Assembly (NCBI GenBank): GCA_937974295.1
Contig: CALBWN010000060.1
Location: forward strand, 1-64,000
Direction: 5' to 3'
Length of the DNA: 64,000 bases
Source: an uncultured Candidatus Saccharibacteria bacterium
GTDB taxonomy: Bacteria; Patescibacteriota; Saccharimonadia; Saccharimonadales; Saccharimonadaceae
Shown: positions 33,964 to 43,186 of the stretch, in pieces
How positions within the stretch are numbered: position 1 is the first letter of the stretch
How the letters are laid out: each line of letters opens with the position of its first letter
Position numbers and translations under genes: made by a program
Notes under the pieces: generated by a model
Databases searched by the model: none
What the model saw: only the letters and a program-made list of their open reading frames with translations
What the model was told of the DNA's origin: nothing

Positions 33964-34797
33964 ATGGATTGGCTTCATATTATCATTCTTGGCATTGTCG
34001 AGGGGATTACTGAGTTTTTGCCCATCTCGAGTACGGGCCACTTGATGCTGGCCGAGAAGCTGCTGGGCTACTCGGTGAGCGACCCGGGGCTTGTTGCCTT
34101 TACGGCGGTGGTGCAGATTGGGGCGATTGCTGCGGCGATTGTTTATTTCTGGCAGGACATTTGGCGCATTGCCTCGGCGTGGTGTGCTGGCGTGGTGAAC
34201 CCGCGGGCGCGGACGTTTCACTACCGAATGGGGTGGTATGTCATCATTGGTTCGCTGCCGATTGCGGTGGTGGGGCTGCTCCTGAAGGACACGATCGAGA
34301 CGGTGCTGCGCGGCCTGTGGTTTGTCGCGGCTGGGCTGATGATTTGGAGTATTGTACTGTTTTTGGCCGACCGCCGGGGACGTGAGACACGCCATGAGCG
34401 CAACCTTATCTGGCGCGATGCTATGGCAATGGGCCTGATGCAGTGCTTGTCACTCATCCCGGGAGTGTCGCGTTCGGGGGCGACGATTGCCTCGGGGCTA
34501 TTCCGCGATATCGACCGCACCACTGCCACACGGATGAGCTTCTTCCTGGGGATTCCGGCATTGATGGCAGCTGGTGGGCTGGAGGCCGTGACGCAGTCGC
34601 AGCAGATTGGCCGCTTGATTGGCTGGCCACAGATGATACTGGGGATTATCATATCCTTTGTGGTGGGGTATGTGGCGATCTCGTGGCTGCTGCGCTTTGT
34701 TTCGAGCAATTCATTTGATAAGTTCGTCGCTTACCGCTTGGCGCTGAGTACATTACTTATCATCCTGCTTGCGGTGGGTGTGTTGGCGCCAGTGTAA
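33964..34797 (+). CDS. uppP: Undecaprenyl-diphosphatase
   Basis: 277 residues, BacA-type, with about eight membrane helices. It dephosphorylates C55-PP to recycle the wall carrier and gives bacitracin resistance in model species. Both catalytic motifs are present: EGITEFLPISSTGHLML near residue 13 and PGVSRSGATIASGLFRDIDR near 162. It complements uppS at 20.3 kb. Monocistronic. Confidence 0.97.
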   Translation: MDWLHIIILGIVEGITEFLPISSTGHLMLAEKLLGYSVSDPGLVAFTAVVQIGAIAAAIVYFWQDIWRIASAWCAGVVNPRARTFHYRMGWYVIIGSLPIAVVGLLLKDTIETVLRGLWFVAAGLMIWSIVLFLADRRGRETRHERNLIWRDAMAMGLMQCLSLIPGVSRSGATIASGLFRDIDRTTATRMSFFLGIPALMAAGGLEAVTQSQQIGRLIGWPQMILGIIISFVVGYVAISWLLRFVSSNSFDKFVAYRLALSTLLIILLAVGVLAPV

Positions 34798-35095
34798 TTT
34801 CTCCATGCTTGTTTTCAGGCTTACCTCACGTCCTATTGAGCAGGGGAGTGAATCTTTTTTGAAGACATCGGCCTTCTAGAGATCATGCTCAAGATCGTTT
34901 GGCGTTTCGTTTGAATGAGTATAGCGGTGTTTTTATGGCGACGCGTTTTTGTACTCCACCCAGATGAAGTAGGGGGAGTATTAGTTCATATATGCAAGGC
35001 TTCTAGATTCAGCCTTGTTATAATTTTGCTTCTGAAGCGCTAGAAAAAACATTGCAATGTTGTTTACTTCGTTTGCTCTCGCTGAGTGATTGCGG
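34798..35095. other. Non-coding gap before the ABC transporter
   Basis: No ORF with a ribosome site. It holds a hairpin CAAGGCT / AGCCTTG (34995-35017) followed by TTATAATTTT, usable as a terminator for uppP, and the ABC operon promoter at its end. Confidence 0.5.
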
Positions 35096-35101
35096 TATAA
35101 T
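35096..35101 (+). promoter_or_regulatory. -10 box of the ABC transporter operon
   Basis: TGCGGTATAAT, with a leader of about 30 bases and GGAGG before ATG 35134. Confidence 0.6.
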
Positions 35102-35133
35102 TGCTATTAACATTAGCAGCTTATGGAGGCGCA

Positions 35134-35970
35134 ATGATCGAAATAAAAAACATTACTAAAGTCTACGGCAAGAAGAAAAACACCTTCACCGCCCTCAAGG
35201 ACGTGAGCCTTGCAATTGAGGAGGGGTCGAGCGTAGCAGTACTGGGCAAGTCGGGCTCGGGCAAGTCCACGCTGATGCATGCTATCTCTGGCCTGGATAA
35301 GCCGCAGCAGGGCGAGGTGGTCATCAACGGTGAGGATATCTTGCGGCTCAAGCGCAAGGCGACCGACCGCTTTCGGGCGCGGACGATGGGCTTTATCTTC
35401 CAGAGTTTCTTTGTGGAGGGCGGCGAGAGCTGCTATGACAATGTGAGCCTGTCGCTCGAGACCGCAGGTGTGCCGCGCAGTCAGCGCAAGCAGCGCATTG
35501 TGGCGGCGCTTGAAGCAGTTGGCTTGGAGGACAAGATCAAAGCGCGGGCCAAGGACCTCAGTGGTGGGCAAAAGCAGCGCCTAGCGATCGCTCGAGCAAT
35601 TGCTGCCGAGCCGCAGATTCTCTTTGCCGACGAGCCAACAGGCAACCTCGACTCAGCGACCTCTGCAGTGGTAGAAGACCTGCTCTTCAATTACGCTAAG
35701 GAGCACGGTGCGACGCTCATCATCGTCACGCATGACGAGGATCTGGCACAGCGCTGCCAGCGTATTATTCGTATCAAAGATGGGGTGATTGACCACGACA
35801 GCGCTATGGATGATAAGGCAACAGCCTCTCCCAATGCTAAAAAAGCGCCAACTCGCCGCAAAACCAAAGCCGTAGCCTCACAGCCCAAGAAAACAACGAA
35901 AAAAGCGACGAGCACCACCGCGAAAGCCAAATCCACAACCACCAAGCCAACACCAAGGAGGGCAGACTAA
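35134..35970 (+). CDS. ABC transporter ATP-binding protein, MacB/LolD type
   Basis: 278 residues from ATG 35134 (GGAGG four bases before). Complete nucleotide-binding domain: Walker [11 protein letters not shown]-loop FQSFFVEG, signature [14 protein letters not shown], Walker [14 protein letters not shown], switch His in IIVTHDED. After the domain ends (about residue 225) a tail of about 50 residues consists almost only of Lys, Thr, Ala, Ser and Pro, unusual for this family. Pairs with the permease three bases downstream, probably as an exporter or mechanotransmission complex. Confidence 0.92.
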   Translation: MIEIKNITKVYGKKKNTFTALKDVSLAIEEGSSVAVLGKSGSGKSTLMHAISGLDKPQQGEVVINGEDILRLKRKATDRFRARTMGFIFQSFFVEGGESCYDNVSLSLETAGVPRSQRKQRIVAALEAVGLEDKIKARAKDLSGGQKQRLAIARAIAAEPQILFADEPTGNLDSATSAVVEDLLFNYAKEHGATLIIVTHDEDLAQRCQRIIRIKDGVIDHDSAMDDKATASPNAKKAPTRRKTKAVASQPKKTTKKATSTTAKAKSTTTKPTPRRAD

Positions 35971-35972
35971 CC

Positions 35973-37328
35973 ATGAAAACGACCGATATCATTCGCCGCG
36001 CTGGCCGCAACTTGCGCCGAGCCAAGATGCGCACGTTGCTCACTAGTATCGCCATTGCGGTGGGCGGCTTTGCCATTATGGCGAGCCTGATGGCGGGCGA
36101 GGGTGCACGCCAGTATATTGACCGGCTGATTAGTAGCAATATTGATGCCAAGGCGGTGTTTATCGTTAAAGATAAGCGACTCATCGGGGTACAATCGGGC
36201 CAGCAGGCTGACCTGCGTGAGTATAATCCTGATAGTATCAACCGCTACGGCAATGACTACAAAGCCCTGACCCAAAAAGACATCGACAAGCTCGCGGCAC
36301 GCACCGACCTCGAGAAGGTGAGACCAGTCTATCAGCTCCAGCCCAAGTACGTGAGCTTTGCTACTAAGAAGGACAAGAAATACAGCAGTGATGTGAGCGT
36401 CTTTGATGGTGCGCTCGCGGCCGAAGTGGTGGCAGGCAAGCAGCTAGGCAAGGGCACTGAGCTCGCGCCTGGCGAAGCCGTCATCCCCGAGAGCTATGCC
36501 GAGACACTAGGGCAATCGCCTGCCCAGATGGTGGGTAAGCAGCTGACTGTCACAGTGGTGCAAATGCCACAGAAGATCGACGAAGCAACGCTTGGCCAGG
36601 TCTTTGCTGAGAAGGGGCAGGCTGGGGTGAATGAGCTGATTAATGGCAAGGAATTGCATAAGACCTTCACCATTGCGGCCGTGACGCGCAAATCGGCTGA
36701 CCAAACCCAGGCAATGCGCGGCATTGGGATTAATGCCAAAGTAGCCCGCGAGCTGAGTGACTACAGTACCAAGGGTACGAGCCAATACCAAAAGTACATG
36801 TCTGCCACCGCGGTTGCCAAGCAGGATGCCGAAGCTGCCAAGAAGTCCCTCGAGCGAGATGGTTACGCTGCAGCTACTGCCAAGGATCTGCAGCAGACGC
36901 TCTTTCGCTTCGTCGATATCTTGCAAGGGGTTGTGCTGGGCTTTGGTGCGCTGGCGCTAATAGTGAGTATTTTTGGCATCGTCAACACGCAGTACATCTC
37001 GGTGTTGGAGCGGACGCAGCAGATTGGCCTGATGAAGGCACTCGGTGCCAGCCGGCGCGATATTGGCCGCTTGTTCCGCTACGAGGCTGCCTGGGTGGGC
37101 CTGCTGGGCGGTGCGCTGGGCGTGCTGGGCGCGTGGGGTGCTGGCATAGCGCTCAACCCGGTGATTTCGGAGAAGCTCGGCTTTGGCGATCATAAGCTCC
37201 TCGTCTTTGTACCAGAGCATGCTGCTGCGGTGGTGGCTGGCCTGATGCTGGTGGCAATCATTGCTGGCTGGCTGCCAAGCCGCAAGGCTGCCAAGCTCGA
37301 CCCAATCGAAGCACTGCGCACAGAGTAA
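35973..37328 (+). CDS. ABC transporter permease, MacB/FtsX-like
   Basis: 451 residues. Membrane helix near 20-40 (LLTSIAIAVGGFAIMASLMAG), a large extracytoplasmic MacB-type periplasmic domain (about 45-305), then an FtsX-family core of three helices with the characteristic VSIFGIVNTQYISVLERTQQ, IGLMKALGASRRDI and a C-terminal PSRKAAKLDPIEALRTE. These are signatures of MacB-like permeases that move or release peptides and lipoproteins. Substrate unknown; the collagen-like surface protein follows after a terminator. Confidence 0.93.
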   Translation: MKTTDIIRRAGRNLRRAKMRTLLTSIAIAVGGFAIMASLMAGEGARQYIDRLISSNIDAKAVFIVKDKRLIGVQSGQQADLREYNPDSINRYGNDYKALTQKDIDKLAARTDLEKVRPVYQLQPKYVSFATKKDKKYSSDVSVFDGALAAEVVAGKQLGKGTELAPGEAVIPESYAETLGQSPAQMVGKQLTVTVVQMPQKIDEATLGQVFAEKGQAGVNELINGKELHKTFTIAAVTRKSADQTQAMRGIGINAKVARELSDYSTKGTSQYQKYMSATAVAKQDAEAAKKSLERDGYAAATAKDLQQTLFRFVDILQGVVLGFGALALIVSIFGIVNTQYISVLERTQQIGLMKALGASRRDIGRLFRYEAAWVGLLGGALGVLGAWGAGIALNPVISEKLGFGDHKLLVFVPEHAAAVVAGLMLVAIIAGWLPSRKAAKLDPIEALRTE

Positions 37329-37351
37329 TCTGCATAGCTACGAAGAGTCTC

Positions 37352-37387
37352 AAGCCCGCTTTGCTGTGGTAGGCAAAGCGGGCTTTT
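37352..37387 (+). terminator. Terminator after the ABC permease
   Basis: AAGCCCGCTTTGC / GCAAAGCGGGCTT stem, eight-base loop and short T run. Confidence 0.95.
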
Positions 37388-37507
37388 GGCTAGCTCAGAG
37401 AGGTGCTAGCATAAACCTAACAGAGATAGAGCAAGAGAATCGACCCTAAAATAGCTGAGAATTGAGGGCAGAGTGGCTTGCGCTCTTTAATTTTATAACG
37501 CTTGTGC

Positions 37508-37513
37508 TATAAT
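37508..37513 (+). promoter_or_regulatory. Extended -10 of the collagen-like gene
   Basis: TGTGCTATAAT, about 31 bases before the ATG. Confidence 0.6.
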
Positions 37514-37544
37514 CAGACAAAAGGGTATAAATAGGGGTATAGCT

Positions 37545-39074
37545 ATGAATGAACACCGCAAAAAATTTGCAAGTCGTTCGCTTGTATTTGTCTTGTTTGG
37601 GATATTATTAATCATCATTATATTGCTCTGGTGGTGGTGGCCATGGGGCTACAATAGCAGCTTCAAGGGTGTGCGGCCAGACCAAGTGAGTTTGCGCCAG
37701 CATGATGGGAAGATCCAGTGGCAATTTATGGATGGCGCGTGGCACGATATTGCCTCGGTGGAGGACTTGCGCGGGGCAAAAGGCGAGCAAGGTGCGCGCG
37801 GTGAGGCTGGTGCGAGTGGCGAACGAGGTGCAGACGGTGCCAATGGCCGTGATGGTGCAGATGGTGCACGTGGCCGTGATGGTGCTCGTGGTGCAGCTGG
37901 CAAGAATGGCGCAAACGGCGCTAATGGTGCCAACGGTAAGGACGGTGCAAACGGGGCTAATGGCAAAGACGGTGCATCGGCCGCTAAGGGCGAAAAAGGT
38001 GAAAAGGGTGAACCAGGCGCCAAAGGCGACAAGGGTGAGCCTGGCAAAGATGGCAAAAATGGTGAAAAGGGTGACAAGGGCGATACTGGCCCCAAGGGTG
38101 ACACCGGCGCGAAAGGTGAGCAGGGTGCGCCTGGTACACCTGGTGCACAAGGAGAAAGAGGCGTACCCGGCCCGAAGGGTGACCAAGGAGACACTGGCCC
38201 ACAAGGACAGCCCGGTCAGCCCGGCCCACAAGGCCCACAAGGCCAAACCGGCCCAGCTGGTGCCGATGGTCGAACCATCGAGCTCCAGAAGGGCACGCTC
38301 TACATCCAGTGGCGCTACACTGGCGAAACAGCGTGGCAAAACCTCATTGCTTATACTGACCTCAAGGGTGAAAAGGGTGATGCTGGTCAGCCAGGCCCAC
38401 AAGGCCAACAGGGTATCCAGGGGCAGCAAGGTGCTACTGGACCCAAAGGCCAGGATGGCACCAACGCAACGATTAATGTTACCAACAGCACTCAGCCATG
38501 CTCACCAAATATGACCGTTACAGGCAATGGCACCTCTCAGCTTGGCCTTACCTTTGCGGGTAGCACTGTGCCAGCGGGTGGCACGGTTGGCCAAATATTG
38601 TCGAAGAAGTCGGCCGCAAACTGCGACATGGAATGGCGGAGCCTCCCCCAGATGACCATCTTTACGGCAACACTTGGCAATGGCAATGGCGGTGTGACGG
38701 CTGCAACGATTGCCAAGGATACCTTTGCGCCAGTGCCACTCAAGACCGTCGTGACAAACAACGGTGGCGGGTCGTGGGATGCCGGGAGCAAATCGTACAT
38801 TGTACCAAGTGATGGCGTCTACTTGATCCAATCGCGGATTCGCTTGAATGATACATCATCAGCCCGCGGTGTATACCAGGCTGTCAACGATACGGCCCGC
38901 GACACTCCAGAGGGTGTGTGGAGCAACAACCAACACGGCTACCGCTTTACCATGCCATACACTCGCCTGATGCGAGTAACAGCCGGGACACCGCTCAAGC
39001 TTGTCGTCTACTCGGCTGGCCAAGACGCAAACATCACCGATGCAAGCCTCAGCATCGTCAAGATATCAGACTAA
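37545..39074 (+). CDS. Membrane-anchored collagen-like protein with C1q/TNF-like head
   Basis: 509 residues. A cytosolic basic head and one membrane helix (about 12-33, ending WWWWPWG) anchor it; it likely faces outward. A first module at about 50-76 (KIQWQFMDGAWHDI, DLRG) leads to about 55 Gly-X-Y triplets (77-241) with one break near 145. A second module at 247-275 (YIQWRYTGETAWQNLI, DLKG) repeats the first, then ten more triplets (276-305). The C-terminal 130 residues (TIFTATLG, SYIVPSDGVYLIQSRI, LKLVVYSAGQDANITDASLSIV) fit a C1q/TNF jelly-roll that would trimerise the rod. Probable surface fibre, perhaps for host contact (inference). Confidence 0.9.
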   Translation: MNEHRKKFASRSLVFVLFGILLIIIILLWWWWPWGYNSSFKGVRPDQVSLRQHDGKIQWQFMDGAWHDIASVEDLRGAKGEQGARGEAGASGERGADGANGRDGADGARGRDGARGAAGKNGANGANGANGKDGANGANGKDGASAAKGEKGEKGEPGAKGDKGEPGKDGKNGEKGDKGDTGPKGDTGAKGEQGAPGTPGAQGERGVPGPKGDQGDTGPQGQPGQPGPQGPQGQTGPAGADGRTIELQKGTLYIQWRYTGETAWQNLIAYTDLKGEKGDAGQPGPQGQQGIQGQQGATGPKGQDGTNATINVTNSTQPCSPNMTVTGNGTSQLGLTFAGSTVPAGGTVGQILSKKSAANCDMEWRSLPQMTIFTATLGNGNGGVTAATIAKDTFAPVPLKTVVTNNGGGSWDAGSKSYIVPSDGVYLIQSRIRLNDTSSARGVYQAVNDTARDTPEGVWSNNQHGYRFTMPYTRLMRVTAGTPLKLVVYSAGQDANITDASLSIVKISD

Positions 39075-39100
39075 GCTAGGCAGCTCACTACCAATCTCTA

Positions 39101-39130
39101 CAGAACCAGCTCCTATGGCTGGTTCTGTGT
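39101..39130 (+). terminator. Terminator after the collagen-like gene
   Basis: CAGAACCAGC / GCTGGTTCTG stem with a T-rich 3' side. Confidence 0.9.
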
Positions 39131-39289
39131 TAGTTTCTCCTCGCTCATGGAGTGATCGAGAGGAGAAAAGTGAGGCAAAAATGGGGGTCTGCAGGCCGTG
39201 CTATCTGCCCAATAGTACCGTGGCTGGGTGGCCATCGTGCCCGGAAGTTTTATCGAACAAATTGCCATTACGCTTGGCGTGGTATCTGA

Positions 39290-39295
39290 TATAAT
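39290..39295 (+). promoter_or_regulatory. Leaderless -10 of serS
   Basis: TATAAT six bases before the ATG. Confidence 0.65.
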
Positions 39296-39301
39296 ATAGT
39301 T

Positions 39302-40546
39302 ATGTTAGATATTCGTTATATTCGCGCGCATGCCAACGAGGTGCAGGCAGCAGCGCGCCATAAGGGCTATGAGGTGTCCATCGCTGCGCTTCTCGCGTGC
39401 GACGATCAGCGCCGGGAGCTTCAGCAGCGGGTGGACGCTGTGCGTACTACGCGCAACGAGACAGCCGCTCAGATGAAGGGCGGCAAACCCAGCCAAGAGC
39501 TCATCGCTACAGGCAAGGCACTCAAAGCCGAGCTTGCAACGCTGGAAGAGGAGCTGCGCACCGTAGAGAATAACTTTTTTGCTCAGTTAGAAGCAGTGCC
39601 AAATATCACCCTGCCAGACGTCCCGCTGGGTGGCGAGGCAGACAGTGTGGAGATTAAGCAGTGGGGCGAGCGACGTGAGTCGGCTCAGGATCACCTCGAC
39701 TTTGCTACGAGTCGGGGCTGGCTCGACTTTGAGCGCGGTGCTAAGGTGGCTGGCACAAAGTTTTACTATGTGCTGGGCGACCTCATGCTGCTCGAGAATG
39801 CCATCTACCAATATGCTCTTAACTTCCTCGTGAGCAAAGGCTTCCGCCCCATGACAGTGCCGCACATGGTGAGTGGCCGCGTGGCGCGTGGCTCGGGCTT
39901 TGCGCCCAAGAGCGACAAGGAGAGCAACGAGTACTTTATTGAGGGCGAAGACACGATGCTTATTGGCACAGCCGAGGCACCGCTGACGGGCTTCCATGCC
40001 GACGAGATTTTGGATGAGAAAGACCTGCCACTGCTCTACGCTGGCTACAGCCCCTGCTACCGCAAAGAGGCTGGCGCTGCCGGGAAGTTTAGCCGCGGGC
40101 TCTTCCGGGTGCATCAGTTTAATAAATTAGAGATGTATATCTATTGCTTGCCCGAGCAATCGGCCCAGATGCACGAGAAAATCCTCGCACTGGAGGAGGA
40201 GATTTGGCAGAGCCTGGGCGTGCCATACCATGTGGTCAATATCGCGGCGGGAGACCTCGGCGCACCAGCCGCCAAGAAGTACGACATCGAGTATTGGTCG
40301 CCTGTTGATGGCGCCTACCGCGAGCTCACTAGCTGCAGCAACTGCACCGACTTCCAGGCACGCAACCTCGGCATCCGTGTCCGCCGGGCCGATGGCTCGC
40401 TCCAGGTGGTACACACCCTCAATGGCACCGCAGTGAGCTTGGCTCGTGCACTGGTAGCGATTATCGAGAATTATCAAACAACGGATGGCCAGCTCCGCGT
40501 GCCAACGGTGCTGCAGCCATATCTGAACAACAGGGAGGTACTCTAG
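39302..40546 (+). CDS. serS: Seryl-tRNA synthetase
   Basis: 414 residues, canonical. An N-terminal tRNA-binding coiled coil (about 28-100) precedes the class II core with motif 2 SPCYRKEAGAAGKFSRGLFRVHQF and motif 3 LNGTAVSLARALVAIIENYQ. Opens MLDIRYIRAHANEV as the family does. Leaderless. Its stop is directly followed by the pyrD ATG, so the two are probably cotranscribed. Confidence 0.98.
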   Translation: MLDIRYIRAHANEVQAAARHKGYEVSIAALLACDDQRRELQQRVDAVRTTRNETAAQMKGGKPSQELIATGKALKAELATLEEELRTVENNFFAQLEAVPNITLPDVPLGGEADSVEIKQWGERRESAQDHLDFATSRGWLDFERGAKVAGTKFYYVLGDLMLLENAIYQYALNFLVSKGFRPMTVPHMVSGRVARGSGFAPKSDKESNEYFIEGEDTMLIGTAEAPLTGFHADEILDEKDLPLLYAGYSPCYRKEAGAAGKFSRGLFRVHQFNKLEMYIYCLPEQSAQMHEKILALEEEIWQSLGVPYHVVNIAAGDLGAPAAKKYDIEYWSPVDGAYRELTSCSNCTDFQARNLGIRVRRADGSLQVVHTLNGTAVSLARALVAIIENYQTTDGQLRVPTVLQPYLNNREVL

Positions 40547-41674
40547 ATGGGGCGCACAATCAGAAAAATGAGCCGCAAAGGCTACGCCAAAGTTGCCAAG
40601 CCGTTTCTCTTCCGGCGGCAGCCCGACGCAGCGCACCAGTCGATGCTCTGGACGGCGCGGGCACTGCATGCCATTCGCGGTGAGCAGCTCCTTAGTGGCT
40701 GGCGCTACAAGAACCCTCGCCTCGAGCAGACCATCCTTGGCCTTAACTTTGTTAATCCCATCGGTCTGTCTGCTGGGCTGGATAAAGATTTTGATCTGCC
40801 TCCGGTGGCGAAGAAAATCGGCTGCGGCTTTGAGATTGGCGGCTCGGTAACGGCCATGCCCTGCGAAGGTAACCCCAAGCCGTGGTTTTGCCGCTTAGCC
40901 AGTGAGCAGTCGATCGTTGTCAATGTCGGCCTAGCCAATCGCGGCGTGGCGAAGGCGATCGAGCAGATCCGCGGCTACTCACCACGGGTCTGGCGCGACT
41001 TTCCGCTCAGCGTATCTGTAGCCAAGACCAACAGCCCCAAGCAAGTCCGCCCCAAGCAAGCAATTGCCGACTACTGCGACAGTCTTCGCCAGCTCGAAGC
41101 AGCTGGGTGTGCACCACTGTACGAGATCAATATCTCGTGCCCGAATGCCTATGGTGGCGAGCCCTTCACGACGCCCGCTCGCCTCAAGAAGCTCCTCACT
41201 GCGGTGGATGAGCTGAAGCTTTCGCGCCCCGTCTTTATCAAAATGCCGACGGACAAGACGTGGACGCAGTTTGCCAAGCTCCTCTCCATCATCGACAAGC
41301 ATAATGTGGCGGGTCTGACGATCGGCAACCTTGTCAAAGATCGCAGCAAGCTCACCGACCCAAGTGTCTTGCCTGACGACACTCCTGGTAGCCTTAGCGG
41401 CCGGCCAGCTCAGGCCATTACCACGCGGCTTATCCACAAGACGTATGCGCTGTATGGTGACCGCTTTGTCATCATTGGTGTGGGCGGTGTCTTTACGGCG
41501 GAGGATGCGTACGAGAAGATTCGGGCTGGCGCGAGTCTCGTCGCGCTGGTGACGGCACTGATGTTTGAAGGGCCACAGGTGGTAGGCGATATCAACGAAG
41601 GCTTGGTGGAGCTGCTCGACCGAGACGACTATGTCTCCATTAGCGAAGCAATCGGTGCGGCGCACCGCAAGTAG
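40547..41674 (+). CDS. pyrD: Dihydroorotate dehydrogenase-like flavoprotein
   Basis: 375 residues. An N-terminal class 2-type segment (PDAAHQSMLWTARALHAI) precedes an FMN-binding TIM barrel with NPIGLSAGLDKDFDLPP, EIGGSVTAMPCEGNPKPW and GVGGVFTAEDAYEKIRAGAS. The catalytic base position reads NISCPN, with Cys as in class 1 enzymes, whereas class 2 enzymes have Ser there. It would oxidise dihydroorotate in pyrimidine synthesis, yet no other pyrimidine gene is in view. Adjacent to serS without a gap. Confidence 0.85.
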   Translation: MGRTIRKMSRKGYAKVAKPFLFRRQPDAAHQSMLWTARALHAIRGEQLLSGWRYKNPRLEQTILGLNFVNPIGLSAGLDKDFDLPPVAKKIGCGFEIGGSVTAMPCEGNPKPWFCRLASEQSIVVNVGLANRGVAKAIEQIRGYSPRVWRDFPLSVSVAKTNSPKQVRPKQAIADYCDSLRQLEAAGCAPLYEINISCPNAYGGEPFTTPARLKKLLTAVDELKLSRPVFIKMPTDKTWTQFAKLLSIIDKHNVAGLTIGNLVKDRSKLTDPSVLPDDTPGSLSGRPAQAITTRLIHKTYALYGDRFVIIGVGGVFTAEDAYEKIRAGASLVALVTALMFEGPQVVGDINEGLVELLDRDDYVSISEAIGAAHRK

Positions 41675-41917
41675 GGGAGCTGGTGGCGTCCGAAGCAGAC
41701 AACTTGCGAGATTAAAGCGCTTTATTTCTTTTCGCGTCTCCTCCAGCGTTAGAGTTGAAATCGATTATAGCTATCAATCTGCTGCTCTACTTGAATAAAG
41801 CCGCGAGAATGGGCTGGTGCTGAGGAGCGGAATTGTGGGAGTTAGGCTCACAGCCATTTGACATTACTCACAATATACTGCACTATAGGACGAAAGCATT
41901 GCAACAAAGGAGCAAGA

Positions 41918-42547
41918 ATGAACGAAAAACAGCCACCAGCAAACGGAGAGCGGCAAGACCCATCAAAATTGGCAGACCAGCTGCAAGAAATGCTCAGCCG
42001 TACCTTAACAGAAAGACCCTTCGAGTATGCATGGTGGAGGCAGAGTGCGTTGCAGGAGCGTCGTATCCAAACCAACCCAGAGCTCAGCAAAGATGGTGAA
42101 ACCAACGCCACCGAGCGTACTATATTCTTGACAGGCCGTGATGGCGAGCATATAGCGGTATTTGGCGTTGTGCACGATAGTCGACCAGTTGTTTTGGGCC
42201 CGACTGTCGCTATTATGGCACCTGATAGTAATGATTGGGTGGTGTATCGCTGTGGGGCAGATGCCAACGATAAATGGCAGGTCGTGCGCACCCACGGCAC
42301 AGGCACCGAGCAATACGATGATGGAGAAGAATACACCTTCTTCCAGCCCACAGAGGGCGACCCCTCGCACAAGGATGCCGACGCACAAGAGCTGAGAGGC
42401 CTGATGAAGTTGATAGATACGTCACACTGCCGCACAGAGACACCACCTAAAACCGAGACGAAGGCTTTGCTCGACCAGATTAAAGAACTGCGCGAAGAGA
42501 TGGCCTATCGGATGGGATTGCTAGCCGGACATCTCTCTCTGCGCTGA
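41918..42547 (+). CDS. Uncharacterised 209-residue protein
   Basis: Starts at ATG 41918, preceded by AAGGAG at seven bases; longer in-frame starts lack such a site. Hydrophilic: a Gln/Glu-rich head, a middle beta-like domain (TIFLTGRDGEHIAVFGVVHD, VVYRCGADAND) and a C-terminal helix (LLDQIKELREEMAYRMG). No family recognised. A TTGACA with a CACTAT 17 bases later supplies a possible promoter. Upstream of hpf but in a separate unit. Confidence 0.75.
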   Translation: MNEKQPPANGERQDPSKLADQLQEMLSRTLTERPFEYAWWRQSALQERRIQTNPELSKDGETNATERTIFLTGRDGEHIAVFGVVHDSRPVVLGPTVAIMAPDSNDWVVYRCGADANDKWQVVRTHGTGTEQYDDGEEYTFFQPTEGDPSHKDADAQELRGLMKLIDTSHCRTETPPKTETKALLDQIKELREEMAYRMGLLAGHLSLR

Positions 42548-42587
42548 TAATCCACTCATAACAACCCCTGTTTCTCCTCAACCATGC

Positions 42588-42593
42588 TATACT
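42588..42593 (+). promoter_or_regulatory. Extended -10 of hpf
   Basis: CATGCTATACT, about 34 bases before the ATG, with AAAGGGG as the ribosome site. Confidence 0.55.
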
Positions 42594-42627
42594 ATAAGCA
42601 CAAGTTGCTAACACGAAAGGGGTCAGC

Positions 42628-43017
42628 ATGATCGCAAACATCGACATTACCGGTATTGGCAAATACTCGCCAGACGAGCCAACCAAAAAATATATCCGCA
42701 AGAAGATCGGTGCACTCGACCGCATGGTGTCGCGCCACGCTCGCAAGACCGTGAGCGCTATGGTGCGCATTGAGGAGATCAATGGCGAGCATGGCAATAA
42801 GTATGAGGTAGAGGTGGTCATTACCGTGCCAGACCAAACCATCAAGGCCAAAGACTCCACACTCAACGTCCTGGCTGCTACCGACATCGTTGAGCGCAAA
42901 CTGGCTGGCCAGCTACGCAAATATAAGCAAAACCAGCTGCCGCACCTTGGTCGCCGTGGCCTTCTCGCTCGCTTCAAGCGCAGCTTCGAGCGCGAGCAGG
43001 ATCACCCTGCGGAGTAG
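42628..43017 (+). CDS. hpf: Ribosome hibernation promoting factor / RaiA family
   Basis: 129 residues. Beta-alpha-beta-beta-beta-alpha fold: NIDITGIGKYSPDEPTKKYIRKKIGALDRM, a strand pair around EVEVVITVPDQTIKAKDS, then the helix TDIVERKLAGQLRKYKQ. Binds the decoding centre of idle ribosomes. The C-terminus is a short basic tail; the long-HPF dimerisation domain is absent. Followed by a terminator and secA. Confidence 0.9.
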   Translation: MIANIDITGIGKYSPDEPTKKYIRKKIGALDRMVSRHARKTVSAMVRIEEINGEHGNKYEVEVVITVPDQTIKAKDSTLNVLAATDIVERKLAGQLRKYKQNQLPHLGRRGLLARFKRSFEREQDHPAE

Positions 43018-43040
43018 ATGATAGGCAAGACGCGCGAGCT

Positions 43041-43073
43041 AAGAGGCCGGTATCGATCGGGTATCGGCCTCTT
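43041..43073 (+). terminator. Terminator after hpf
   Basis: AAGAGGCCG / CGGCCTCTT stem with an internal symmetric region, then T-rich sequence. Confidence 0.85.
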
Positions 43074-43120
43074 GCTTATACTTTGTGCGGGCCACCCTTC
43101 CCAAACAGCCGCAAACCCGG

Positions 43121-43126
43121 TATAAT
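43121..43126 (+). promoter_or_regulatory. -10 box of secA
   Basis: CCCGGTATAAT with a leader of about 55 bases. Confidence 0.6.
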
Positions 43127-43186
43127 GAGGGGAGTTTTTTGAATTGAATGGCCGCTTAGAGAGGAAAGCGAGGGAAGTTTGACACC

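Noticed and set aside
37649..38429. Long minus-strand ORFs opposite the collagen-like gene
   Set aside because: They mirror the Gly-X-Y repeats (Pro/Leu/Ser-rich low complexity) and have no start signals.
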